Below are positions 1-10,498 of a DNA stretch of 25,059 nucleotides, piece by piece. Numbering within the stretch: position 1 is the stretch's first letter; each line of letters begins with the position of its first letter. Under the pieces are notes generated by a model, which was not told the DNA's origin, ran no database searches, and saw nothing but the letters and a program-made list of their open reading frames with translations. The stretch spans positions 1-25,059 of the forward strand of contig QAXH01004044.1 in the NCBI GenBank assembly GCA_004335635.1, written 5' to 3'. This DNA is from Chloromonas sp. AAM2 (taxonomy: Eukaryota; Chlorophyta; Chlorophyceae; Chlamydomonadales; Chlamydomonadaceae). Position numbers and translations under genes: made by a program.

Positions 1-237
1 GCCTTGCTAACACGGCTAGATTCCCCTTTACATGCGTGTAGCAGTGCATTCGATGTTTGCAGCGTCGAGTCATTTGTGTGGACGTGCTTCCTGGTGTGCA
101 CTCCCTCCTTGCAAGCATGAGCTGCCGGTCCCTTTTACATGCACAGCTTCGCAGTAACTGTCTGTTTGGCAGTGTGCGGCGCACGCCTGGCAGCACATGC
201 TTGCTGTCTCTGGACTGCCAAACGCTTGCTTGCTAGT
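1..237. repeat. Dispersed 237-bp repeat, copy 1 (may extend left of window)
   Basis: Positions 1-237 align without gaps to 21732-21968, in the same orientation, with 14 mismatches by eye (about 94% identity). The first 63 bases are identical. Similarity stops sharply after the shared CTAGT. The left boundary cannot be seen because the window begins inside the match. Terminal inverted repeats and target-site duplications could not be found, so the element class is unknown. Confidence 0.95.
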
Positions 238-309
238 AGAGGCCGTGAGGTCAAGTGTGTTACATGCGTAAACAATGATCCTGGTGGTCCCGTCTTTTAA
301 ATCATACAA
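70..309 (-). pseudogene. Cys-rich ORF fragment inside the repeat, PAN/Apple-like
   Basis: Reading the repeat on the minus strand gives an open frame of 79 codons ending in TGA at 70-72. Its core reads ETASMCCQACAAHCQTDSYC, followed by SSCLQGG. The CCxxC spacing followed by two more cysteines resembles the middle of PAN/Apple-type Cys-rich modules, but only part of such a domain is present. The same frame and the same stop are open in copy 2, and all six cysteines of the shared part are kept. The start codon lies outside the shared part. This is probably the 3' end of a repeated gene, or a gene fragment carried by an element. Whether it is expressed is unknown. Confidence 0.35.
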
Positions 310-1312
310 GTTGTAAATAGTTCATGTCAGTGTGCATTGTCTCAAGACGCCTGCCCAAACAACACGACCAAGCAAAAAAAAGTTTGCCAGTTCTGGGACA
401 ATTCCTGAATACGGCACTGGAACCTGTGTGTTTGTAGTGCGTGTGCTAAGTGGTATGATGGTTCAGAGTTGTCGTGATTTTGTTGTGTGTGAGTGTTATC
501 TGTCACTGTCCCACCATGGTGCTGATGTGTGTGTTGGTAGACGGTGGTGACTGCCAACCCTGCTGGGACAAAGCATCGACCTAGACACTTTTACAGAGGG
601 TCTGCTTCACCATGTCAACTGTCCCTACGCAACGTTCCTAAGGCGGAGTCGCACCAACATATACAAGAGCGGACAAGAGCACGACTCCAGACAAACCGAG
701 GTGTCGACACTCGCACACGACGGCCTCTTCTGGCGGGCAGGCACGCGCAGAACAATCTCAGGGTTACCGTCACAGGTCCTAAGGTCAGGGCAAACAGAGA
801 ATACCAATCAGGCGCCCACGACACACATCCTCTCTCAAACACCACCACTCACAACAGGACGTACAAGTGACAGGTCGTAACCTCACTGTCCTGTGAAAGA
901 AGACATCTGCGTTCAATCACCTTGGAAGAAAATCTGTAGGTTTATCAAAGCACAAAAGCCAAACAACATGGCCTCCCGATCCATGCAGCTGGAAAGGGCA
1001 TCACTGCGCCAGTGCTTGGGTATCTCCAGGGTGTCGCCCAGGCTCATGCGTGCTTGCAACGTCTCCAACATAACATTCACAGCGCATCCAGGGGAGCACT
1101 GCTCATGAAACATATGGAAAACATGGTGAGGGCTCAGGTCACAGCCACGGGACCCGTGAAACTGCGTGTGATGGGCGTGGCAATGTATGGCAAGGTCCTC
1201 TGTGGTGATGCTGATGAGGGTGGTGTTGATCAGCAGGGACGGGAGCGGGTCATGTCCTACCCAGGTGCGTCCTTCAGGGTGGTCACAACACCTGAGGTCA
1301 TAAGGCATGAAC
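238..1312. other. Spacer downstream of the flavoprotein gene, no gene assigned
   Basis: No conserved protein was recognised here. About 913-1347 is open on both strands: a 131-codon minus frame ending at 913, and a 111-codon plus frame at 1012-1347. Neither gives a family I know. The minus frame could be 3' untranslated sequence, or an extra exon of the flavoprotein gene if its last exon is spliced instead of ending at 1313. Positions 310-890 hold only short unsupported frames. Confidence 0.5.
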
Positions 1313-4300
1313 TCATCGCATGCATGGTTTTACACCAGCATGGATGATGTGTGAGGATCTCCATGAAACTGTTCCTGAATGACAATGCCGCTTTGGCACA
1401 GCTCTGGCCTGTGTCACCATGGTGCTGTGTTGCCCTGAGGCGGAGGCAGCAGCCGCATCACCGCTAAGGCCAGGCTCCGACACAGGCGGTTCTTCAGCCT
1501 CCGTTTGGTCCATTCCTTCACCGATCAGGTCCAGGCGGCGCAGCTCAGGCTTGGTGAAAACTACTACTTTTCGGCCATCCAAATTCGTGGTAGAGCCCTG
1601 CAACGAGTCGGCATTGCACAGTCCATCAGTTCCAATGCAATAACAGCCACCATGACAGGGATGTGCAACAGCATGCAACCCACGGTGAATAGCAGTCTGC
1701 GGACACACTTTAATCGGACGCAGAGTTTTCTTCTTTTAAATGCAGCAATGCAAGTCAACACGCAAATCAAACAGTTCTATACAGACATCAGCCGCCAAGA
1801 CAGGGGTGTGCACCAGAATTTCAAATGGAGGAACCTGAATGCAGCAGTGCAATTGAATGTACAACTCTCCCTGTTCCCACCAACACTGTCAGAGTGTGCA
1901 CAGTGCACAGCCATTCTACTAGCTCATCCTGGCCGCCGACATGATGTGTACCAGCCAGATTTGATCCGTGCCTTCCTGCTTCATATTTTCGTCACCTTGG
2001 GTGCCACCACGAGGTCGTAGCCGCGCTCGTCACACCACTCCTCCACGTGCAGGGCACGTGCATCACGGATGGCACCCACATTGCGCTGCCGCAGCGCATT
2101 CAAGTCTTCTGTGGCAACATCAGCAGGCATGGGTACAACATCTGTGGTTCTATCATGGCACAGCATTAATGTTGAAACTCGTGAGTACACCAGCAAGCAT
2201 ATTCTGCAGCGGTTAAAAACAGGCTCGTTACAATCGCATTTGCTTGCTTGCATGCCAGACCTGAACGCCCACAGTTGGTGTGTGGACCAGGATCAGAGCC
2301 CGTCTGTGTTCGCACACGTACACTGAACTCCATGGTCAACGTCTTCCAACACCCAACAACATCCTTGCACAGAACCCCATGGACGCCCTGATGTGTCCCG
2401 TTACCCTTCCAGCAGCCCTGCTGCACTTACCCAGCACCACTCGCTGCGGGTACGTCTCCCCCAGGACCACTCCTGCTGCACTCAGCACTGAGGCAGGCGC
2501 TGCCCAGGGCTTGTGCACATGCGCATCCGGCAGCAGGGATAGCTCAGGCACCCATGTGCGGATGTAGGCACCCGTGGGATCCTGTGAAGCAGAACACCAT
2601 GCAGATGGTCCCAGATGGAAAGCAAGACGACCAGCTACACAGATGCACAGCGGGAAATGCTCCTATTTGCGCAGGGTCATGGGTTGAGATCACAAGCATT
2701 ACCCTTGCACCACGTCCTTTGCTGCCCCCAACGTCAAAATTTCACGTACCACCAGGTACCCTGTTGCCCCACCTGTGCTTTGCCCGTGGGATCCATAACG
2801 AAGTCCCACTGGTCCAGGCCCGACTTGCCCACATTCTGCCACATCATGCTGCACAGGGACAACACATGCAAACGCGCACTGAGTGCTCTACTCAGCTGGT
2901 CGTGAGAGCACCGAGTTGCCAGCCTGTCTGCTCAAGTATGCACGTTTCGGCATCGTGAACATATTGCAATAATACATGGCATGGCCTTCCAGATGGGAAG
3001 CTGAACAGGCCATCGCCTGTGACTACGTTCATCAGGCCATGAATCGACCAATTGTTTGATCATCCAAACAGGCCATCAATTGGTCAGGCCATCCGTCAAT
3101 CAATTGCACTGGGACAGGTGATTGTGCCTGGCCCTGAACGCCTTGACTTGCGCCGGATTGGTCGTTGCTCAGGCCATTGACAGTGATTGCGGCACAGGCG
3201 CTTGAGCTCAGGCTTACCTGTTAATCGCCAGGTCCGCATCCACCAGCGTATTATGGAACCACCTGGCCCCCTCCACCCAGTGCACATGCAGGTATTCCGT
3301 GAGGAATGAGGCGCACACCATGCGCAGCGTCTGCTGCATCCAACCAGTGGACCAAAGCTCACGCATGCCTGAGCGAAAGCATGCATGGGAACATACATGC
3401 TTCAGGACAGGTGGCCGGCACAAGTAAGGAGGCCCCTACGGCAAACCTGAGATAAAACATCAGCTGTGAGCCAGAAGAACAAGCCGGGCTGCTTGCAGAA
3501 AAAGCCATACAGGCAGCTTCCTGATAGAAGTACCGATGGATCAGTGGGATTCCCTATCTGAAGCACCCGTGCATTACTACTGAGAAATGCAAGTGCAGTA
3601 ACGGCAGCTGTTACCTGCCCCACCTGGTCCCTGTACCCACCTGCGTCTACCAACGGGAAGCCTGTGCGTCCCTGCTGCCATGCCCGCAAGCGCTGCCGCC
3701 CCTCCGCGCCCCATTCCCACTCGACATCAACGTAATGTCGACGGATCGGCTCTGTGGGCATGTCAGGCCTGAGGCAGAACATAACCCAGGGTGAGTGTAT
3801 CGCCCTGCTTGGTGATGTTGTACCATCAAAATCAAGAACCCAGTGGATACAAACAAGCAAAAGTGCACGCCCAAAACCATGAGGTGGTGAGTTTGTACTT
3901 CTCACAGCTCATCATGTGCGTTTGAATTGGGTGAGCGATGCAGCATCGAGCACTCTGCCAAACACTTTGAACACATCGATTGACCAGTTCACTGACCAGT
4001 GGTGAAGTTGCCAGTAAGCTAGGTCCCGCCATATCAATCGCCTGTAGAAGGTCTTGGACACACTTTGGGCCCTGTGACAGTACGACAAACCACATCAAAT
4101 CTGAATGTAACGCGGCCAATCAAAAAGCGCGGACACCCGACGACCAGTTTCCTCGGCGACGCCAAAATTCTCAGCCTCCCTACAATTCCTACCGCAAGCG
4201 CGCCTGACTCAACAGACTGATGGGTTTCGGTTGCTCAGATAGTTTCTGTATTTGAACGGTGAAATCTGCACGAAAAGGTAGTAAGATTTGACGCATCCGC

Positions 4301-6741
4301 CCACTCACTGCTTCTCTTGCATACGCTGCCACACTAGGCGTGGACTGAGCTGTCCAAATCGTAGGTAAGGTGACAAACGCGACACGGCCCGGGCGTCCGC
4401 AAGCTGACGCTGCCGTTCGTATTCTCGCAAACCTACAGCAAGAAAACGGTCAAGCGCTGCAAGCGCCCCGGCCTCGCTGATGTCCCATGCATCGCGAATG
4501 CCTTTGCCCCAGTCCACAACAGCTCCGTTCGCAATCACGGGCGGTTCGTACATGCCCAGATCAGATGCAGCTGCGCGCATGCATGATCACACGACAGGCG
4601 TCACAAACATTGCGGGCAAAAGATCATCCATGCTTCAGCTGTTGCCATCTCTCTAACATCGCAGTGTAGCCTTGCATTGACCGGCTTACCTGCTCCTTCA
4701 GCGGCTTACCTGCTCCTTCAGCGATTGGCTCCTTGGCCACTGGCAGTTTCTTTGGCTCCTTGAGTGGCGAGTCAACCCGTGGCAGCTTATCACAGGCCTG
4801 CATTCATACAGGCACTCAATTGCTTGCAGCAGCTATGCTGTCTTCGGGCCTGCATTGGGTCGCTGAATTCTACGTTCAATTGACTAAATGTGATGTGTTA
4901 AAGCTCCAGGCGATTGCAAGTGGTGACAAACAAGGCTTGCAGTTGCCTCAGGGTGACTGCACCGGCCTAAGCTGACCTTAAGAAAGGGTGTGAATGTGCC
5001 AAAATGACCCGACCACGAGCGCATGTCGATCTTGACTTCCCATGGCTCCCTGCATGGCATGCATTACATGACACACCAGCAATCAATTGAAAAACAAAAT
5101 GCTAGCCAACCTTCATGTGCTGGCTGGTTGGGATGCCAAAATAATACGCCGCAGGGCTCATGCCTGTTGCATGACAAGAGAAGCAAACATGGCAACGACA
5201 ATAGGCCGATGCATCGTTTTAGAATGCAAGCATGGCAATGACGCATTACAATCCACATGGCCTTGCATGTCAGGTTGACGAGTCATTCTGGTGTTCTTAC
5301 CTGAGCAGAGCTGAGTTGAAGCTGTGCACTTGGAAGCCCTCTGCGGCCAGAGCGTCCCACACAGCCTCATCGGACTTGGCAGCGGCTGGCTCGTAGCGCC
5401 GGTTGCAGAAGACATGCCAGGCACCCACGGAACTGGCCACCTGAGTTGCAGTGACAGTAAAGACGCACAACACAAGCAGTCGAACCCCACATGGGATGAA
5501 GACAGCTGCAAAGAAAGGTTACATACAGGTGTTCATGCAATGTCTGTGCTCCCATGCCTTTTCAGCTGCGTTGCCTACCTCTTGAACTCATGCGGCAGAC
5601 AGTGATGCTCTGGACGCATGCCGCCTGTGCGTACAGAACTAAAGTGCATGTCCAGCCTCACATGGCCCATCTCTCTCTCGGTGTGCTTTTTCACATCCGC
5701 CCTGTACGAGAAAGATCTCCCTACCATGCGTTTTTGGTGCCATCTTGCTCTTCAGTGGTGCCCTGGTGCACACTCTGATGCCATCCAAAGACCTTGTCCG
5801 CCCTGCTGTGCGCCTTTCCGGCCCCCTCCCTCCCCTCCCCCGCCCGGCACCCACCCACCCACACCCACAGACCTTTTGTATGGCTTGCAGGTACGGCCCC
5901 TGTTGCATAACCACAGCTGCACCGGGCCCATAACGGGCCACGATGTCCCTATTGAACGCCTGCAGCGCCTGTTGCTGCCACAGCAGCGCCGCCCCGGAGG
6001 GCCTCCAGCTGATGCCTTCCCGCCAGCCGTCACCGTCCTCAGAGGGGGAGTGCACGTAGAGCAGGGTCACCGTGCCACCCAACAGGTTGGCCAGCCGACC
6101 GGCTTCAAACAAGGCAGGGTTGTCATGCAGCCTCAAGTCCTGTGCGGCGTGCAAATATGGTCATGCCAACTTGGCAACTTGGTGCGGCTTGACCAGGTAA
6201 CATCCTTGAACAGGTTGAACAGGGCATCTTCAAGAGGTGTGGCACAAGCATAGAATGAATGTCTGCTACTCACAACAGGCACGACATATTAGAAATGCTA
6301 GGTACCAACATTGTCAATGCAAGGGTTTGCTTTCTGCATAGCACTGGGGCTGCATGGCTGCACAGCGTCAATGCCTCACAGTGTGCCATGCTGCTGCATC
6401 GCTGCACGGCTTCAATAGCTGGCCAAGTCCCTTCCGTACCCACACAGCTGCAGCTGCTCACCTGCCGCAACCACACCACCACATTCTTAGCCCCGGCCGG
6501 TGCCTGCCCCTTGACGGCCTGTGTCCCCCGCTTCTTGCCCTTGAGTGCCTTGGCAGGGCGTGCAATGGTGGAGTTAAAGTGCACGCCCTCCAAGCCTGGC
6601 ACCAACACCCGCCGGCGTTTGACTGGCGATGTCACTGCTTCATTCTGCTCTGCCCCCTCGCCGCTGACTTCTGCTTCCTGCTGCTGCTGCTGCTCTTGTT
6701 GGGCCCGGAGCACATCCTGCACCAGCTTGTCCATGTGCTTC
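1313..6741 (-). CDS. Cryptochrome/photolyase-family FAD flavoprotein (13 exons)
   Basis: Blue-light flavoprotein: DNA repair or photosensing, subfamily unsettled. Exons, all phase-consistent: 6741-6462, 6139-5873, 5440-5301, 5049-4977, 4797-4710, 4570-4309, 4071-3997, 3768-3641, 3368-3218, 2848-2773, 2581-2431, 2141-1996, 1597-1313 (TGA). If it starts at the ATG in the first exon (MDKLVQDVL) it has about 704 residues. An N-terminal linker of about 85 residues carries a Gln run and a basic VKRRRVLV patch, a possible nuclear signal. Then follow VVVWLRQDLRLHDNPAL (Rossmann domain), EPWEV, FGTFTPFL, the FAD-pocket SRLSPYLRFGQLSPR, YRRLIWRDLAYWQL, ELWSTGWMQQTLRM, MMWQNVGKSGLDQW, and WVPELSLLP with HKPWAAPASVL. 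The three tryptophans of the electron-transfer chain align (STGW, HVHW, MMW). The residue four before the third Trp is Asn, as in photolyases; plant cryptochromes have Asp. The Glu of CPD photolyases just before LIW is Arg here. The tail is Glu/Ala/Ser-rich. Confidence 0.93.
2849..3217. repeat. Intron with five CAGGCCAT copies
   Basis: This is an intron of the flavoprotein gene. The octamer CAGGCCAT occurs at 3006, 3033, 3069, 3085 and 3170, irregularly spaced, often followed by CAATTG-like sequence. One further copy lies near 10348. The pattern suggests a degenerate tandem array or a splicing or regulatory repeat. No coding potential is seen. Confidence 0.7.
4682..4721 (-). repeat. Perfect 20-bp tandem duplication spanning a splice donor
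   Basis: The 20-mer starting CGGCTTACCTGCTCC is repeated exactly twice (4682-4701 and 4702-4721). On the coding (minus) strand each copy contains GGAGCAG|GTAAGC, so the flavoprotein exon ending at 4710 has a second identical donor 20 nt downstream, at 4690. Only the first donor leaves phase 1, which the next exon (from 4570) needs. Use of the second would shift the frame. Confidence 0.9.
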
Positions 6742-7018
6742 CTGCGCCCATGTCCATCAGAAGAGAATACATGACGCCTCATAGTTCAGGCTGTACACTA
6801 TATCATGTGCATGTCATCAGGTTTTCTAGCTCCCATGCAAGTCAAAAAGCTACCCATTCTTCTCGTCGGCAGCCACCATGGTACAGCATATGGGCCTGCC
6901 AATAAGTTCCCGCCATTTGTTTCCGTCTTCTGCATCATGAACTGCTCTTCACATACAAGGTACAGCGCACAGCAAGGACTGATGCTCCTGCCCTAGGCAC
7001 ACCTCACCCACAACCCAC

Positions 7019-8761
7019 CTATTCAGCGTCTGCCATCCTTTGAATTCGCGCGTGTCCGGTCCTGCCTCGTCCTCATAATCATCAAACTGATCATCAGAAG
7101 GGGACATGACATCTTCACCCTCATCTTCCTCGTCTTCATCCTCTTCTTCTTCGTTTGCCTGCACGCCTCCCATAGCCATATGGCCAGGAACCGGCTGCAT
7201 TTGCCCTGGTGACGCAGGCTGCCTAACCATACCAGGAGGCACGTGTCCTGGTGTGAGGGGCTGTGTTGGCATGGGGCCCGTGCTGGGGGGCGGTGCTGGG
7301 GGGGCGGCGGCAAGTGCATCTGCTCGCATTGCGTGGGCAGCCGCTAAGTACCGAGGATGCGGTGGTCGGATGGGCTGCAGCAAAATAACATCACATGTCG
7401 ACAGCAACACCAGGTCGGCTCCGGCACAGCTTGTGCTCGCAGCCTAATCCATGCCCACGCCTATTTCTATGGACGCTGCACCAATAGCGCTGCATGCCAT
7501 ACCAGGTCGTACAATAGAGGCACAGCACGGGTTGTGCAAGCTGCCTAGCCTATCGCTGCGTTTATCAGGGCCAAAAGGGGGGATGTGTTGCTTGCTTTGC
7601 ATACCTGGTGGCACTGCATGAGCAGCTCAGATCTCTTGGCCAGATTGGGTATCAGCATGGCCATCTCAATGAACCAGGTCTCAGCTTCGGGCAGGACAGC
7701 CGCTGCACCGGCCTGAGGGGGTCGAGGCTGGGCCGAGCTGCCGCCATCTTGCAATGGCCCTGCTGAGTCAGACAGATCTTGCTCGGGCGGGAAAACCGAC
7801 ATGAAACGGTCATAGAGCTCCTTGGCATCAATCATGCCCATCCTGCAAACAGTCATGAATACCACATGGTCATCACATGGGCCATCAGATAGCCGAAATG
7901 GATGTCGCTCACATGGCATACATCTCCAGAACGTCACATGTCTTGCAAGACAAGAAAAACAGCCCTTGCTGCAGGCACTGCACGCATGCCTAACTGCTGC
8001 GGAGAACCAGCGTAGCCACCCAGTTCAAGCGAGTCTGTTCCTGTCTGCCAACTGCCAGACATGGTCAGTTGTTCATGCCCCCGTGCCTTGAAATTGAGTG
8101 CAGAACAATGCCTGCAAGACTAGATGGTTGCCGGGGGCTGATCATCCTGTTTCTGCCGGCTCCCATGTCTGACAAGTTGCCTCAATTCTAGTGCCGGCTC
8201 AACCATCACCCTGCCTGACATACGGTGCCAGTGCAACCCTTAGACCAGTTCTGCTCTTCTGCTTGCCCAGCCCATGCTTGTGCTCTCTGGCACTGACATG
8301 AAGTCTTTCGTGTCCTGCTTGACGATGCCATATGCCACTGGGTCCTCAGGGGTGGCTGCCTTGATGCGGCGCGCCAACAGGCGATTTCTCTCGCTGGGAG
8401 CCAGGCCGAGGCTGCGCACCCAGGCACCCTCAAGCACACGCAGCTGGTCGAGGCCTGGTCCCTGAACCATGCATGTACGAAAGGCTTCCTTATTCTGTAA
8501 TTTGAGAGAATAGCATGAACGACACAAGGGCAATTCAGGGCAAGGAGTCGATGCAGCTGGGGCCACGTAGCCAACCCCAGGGCAATAGTTGCCTGGTTGT
8601 CTGCCACTGTGCATGAACACGGCGATACTTCACATGCTAGGCGTACATGACATCTGTCATGCTTCACGTCATGAGAGCAGACGCACCTGCTGCCTAAGAG
8701 CCTGTGGCATGCGCTCTTCAGGCCCGCCATCAGCTAGAGCTTTTACAATGTGACTGTGCAC
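7019..8761 (-). CDS. ZNF598/HEL2-like C-terminal domain exons, 5' partial, probably joined to the flavoprotein
   Basis: Exons on the minus strand: 8761-8687 or 8733-8687, 8494-8298, 7842-7605, 7374-7019. All joins agree in phase. The product reads PSERNRLLARRIKAAT, DTKDFMMGMIDAKELYDRF, a Pro/Ala/Gln-rich insert of about 35 residues, then WFIEMAMLIPNLAKRSELL. This order (basic helix, a G-I-x-A-x-E-x-Y-D helix, then a pelleted L-I-P-N/L-x-P-D KR/KQ-ELL helix) resembles the C-terminal domain of ZNF598/HEL2 ribosome-collision E3 ligases. That is inference from memory of the family. A Pro-rich stretch and an acidic run (NEEEEDEDEEDEGED) follow. The last exon ends EFKGWQTLN plus AG before a GTGGGT donor, which joins in phase to the flavoprotein exon at 6741 (NRKHMDKLVQ). 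If unspliced, the frame stops at 6949-6951. No RING or zinc finger is visible. A further upstream exon ending at 8848 is possible. Confidence 0.55.
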
Positions 8762-10498
8762 CTGTTTGAGTTGGCAGTGGAGTTGAGGTCAGCGGTGTGG
8801 CACTGATGATGTGTGTGGCTGATGTGTGGCTGGACCAGGGTGCGCACCTGAGCGGCCGATGATGCGTGCCAGTGTGCTAAGAAGTGCCGCTCCTGGCATC
8901 GCCTCAAGGGTCGGTGCACGGCCTGGCACCCGTCGTGCTTGCTTACATCACGCCGCCGCGTGTCAGTCCCGTAGGTGCGTCCACCATGCGCTTGCATGAA
9001 TGACAGGGATGGCGATATTGGGGGACCCTGATGTTTTGTAGTGCGCCTGAATCTGCGTGATACTCAAATGCTCACGTTGCAAGTTGCGTGGCTGTAGCAT
9101 TTGAAATGTTATTGACAGTTGCACCGGACCCTGGACACGACGGTTGGTGCTTGCCATGGACCAGGTCGCGTAGTGCAGGTTGCGTGACTCTTTCAATGTA
9201 ACCACACCGGGCTTGTGACTTGGCTGTGGCTTAACTCAGGTAGTGCTCGGCTGATCAGGCACAATGGCGAGAATGTTAAAAAAGAATAATGAAGTGAATG
9301 TGTGTGTGTGTGTGTGTGTTTGTGTATGATCTTGATACATGTATGATCTTCTTCATACATATATATTTGTGTATGATCACGTACGAGACACGATGCATTC
9401 TCATGCATGTCCAGTGATGCAGTGTTACTCGATGAGCCACTCGGTGTTGCTCTGCCAGTGGCTCTTACTCGGATTGCAAAGGCCTGCTGGCGCTCATTTC
9501 AGTAACTGGGACGTTCAGTAGCTTGGACGTTCCGGTGGAGTAAGATTGCTCGGACGGGATGATTGGCTTCCAATGGTGTCAAGGAACAATGCGACGATTT
9601 GCTATGCACGATGCGACATTGCTAGAAGATGGTGTTCACCAATTTATAACTGCCCCTCGTGACTCACATACTGGTTTGGCACATGGATACTCATGTGTGT
9701 GCAGAACCGCCCCAACCTGCTGCGGCGCGGCATCCATCCCAAACTGGGGCGGATGGAGGTTGGCACGTCCATCCCGAAGTGAAGACGATTGTAGCGTGAT
9801 ATGATGGTCAGGGCAGTGGGGCTCAGGTTGCCTGCGGTGCTGCTGTGGGGGTGTGCCACAGCGGCCTTACACACTGCAGGGTGCACAGCCAGCCACACTG
9901 CCTATGGTGGCTGTCCGAGTTCTTTGGATGGAGCCACTGTAGTACGTCTCTCTCTCCAGAGAGATGTATATAACCAAATAAGGCTAGAAGGGTAAACCTT
10001 CGCAGACCTTCCCCACACTGGTTAAAAAAGGAAAAGAGAAAAGAGAATGCCCAGTGGTTGGCATAACATCATGCTCCACCTGCCAAGCCCATGCAGCCTG
10101 CTCCAATCTACACAACTGTTGATCACACTGAACATGTGGTGTTCTGAATGTCGATTGAGAATGATGACCAGAGTTTCTTTACATTTGGTGCATGCTGGTC
10201 CACATGGTCAACACTTGTCAAGGTAATGAACCTGCGAGTGTGATTGCAGCTGGCCAAATAACAGGTATTATCCCGCTGCCATGGTTCAAGTCCGATGTGA
10301 AATCCAGATCATTAGGTTGACCTACATGATGCATCATGTGGATAGGTCAGGCCATTCATCCCAGCAACCCTCGCTGCATTTGCTTCTAACACTCCAGGCG
10401 CATTTGAAGTCGGCGCATGCTTTCCAAGCATGCATGCACATCTTATCCTTGCCCTGACAAACTAAAGCATAAAAACCAGTCCTCTGAGCAATTCCATC
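8762..10498. other. Spacer between the flavoprotein and the GPR107-like gene
   Basis: No convincing gene was found in about 1.7 kb. A possible extra 5' exon of the HEL2-like gene lies near 8848-8946 (minus), ending ARIIGRS plus one base before GTGCGC. The rest holds the TG microsatellite, short repeats and a purine-rich tract at 10021-10047. Because both flanking genes are on the minus strand, the right part should contain the 3' untranslated region of the GPR107-like gene. A minus-strand TGTAA, the usual green-algal polyadenylation signal, is present near 10179-10183, about 315 nt past the stop. Confidence 0.5.
9299..9378. repeat. TG microsatellite followed by TGTATGATC repeats
   Basis: Ten TG units run from 9299 to 9318. 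Three copies of GTATGATC follow, at 9324, 9341 and 9371, in AT-rich sequence. Slightly downstream, GAGCCAC (9434-9440) and GTGGCTC (9458-9464) could form a 7-bp hairpin. This hairpin is flanked by direct TTACTCG repeats at 9425 and 9465. Confidence 0.85.

Noticed and set aside
5618..6253. 211-codon plus-strand open frame
   Set aside because: It lies opposite flavoprotein exon 2, whose minus-strand product has clear photolyase motifs; the plus frame is its shadow.
6259..6905. Plus-strand open frames of 171 and 183 codons
   Set aside because: They are antisense to the exon encoding the Gln-rich linker; leucine runs come from the reversed CAG repeat.
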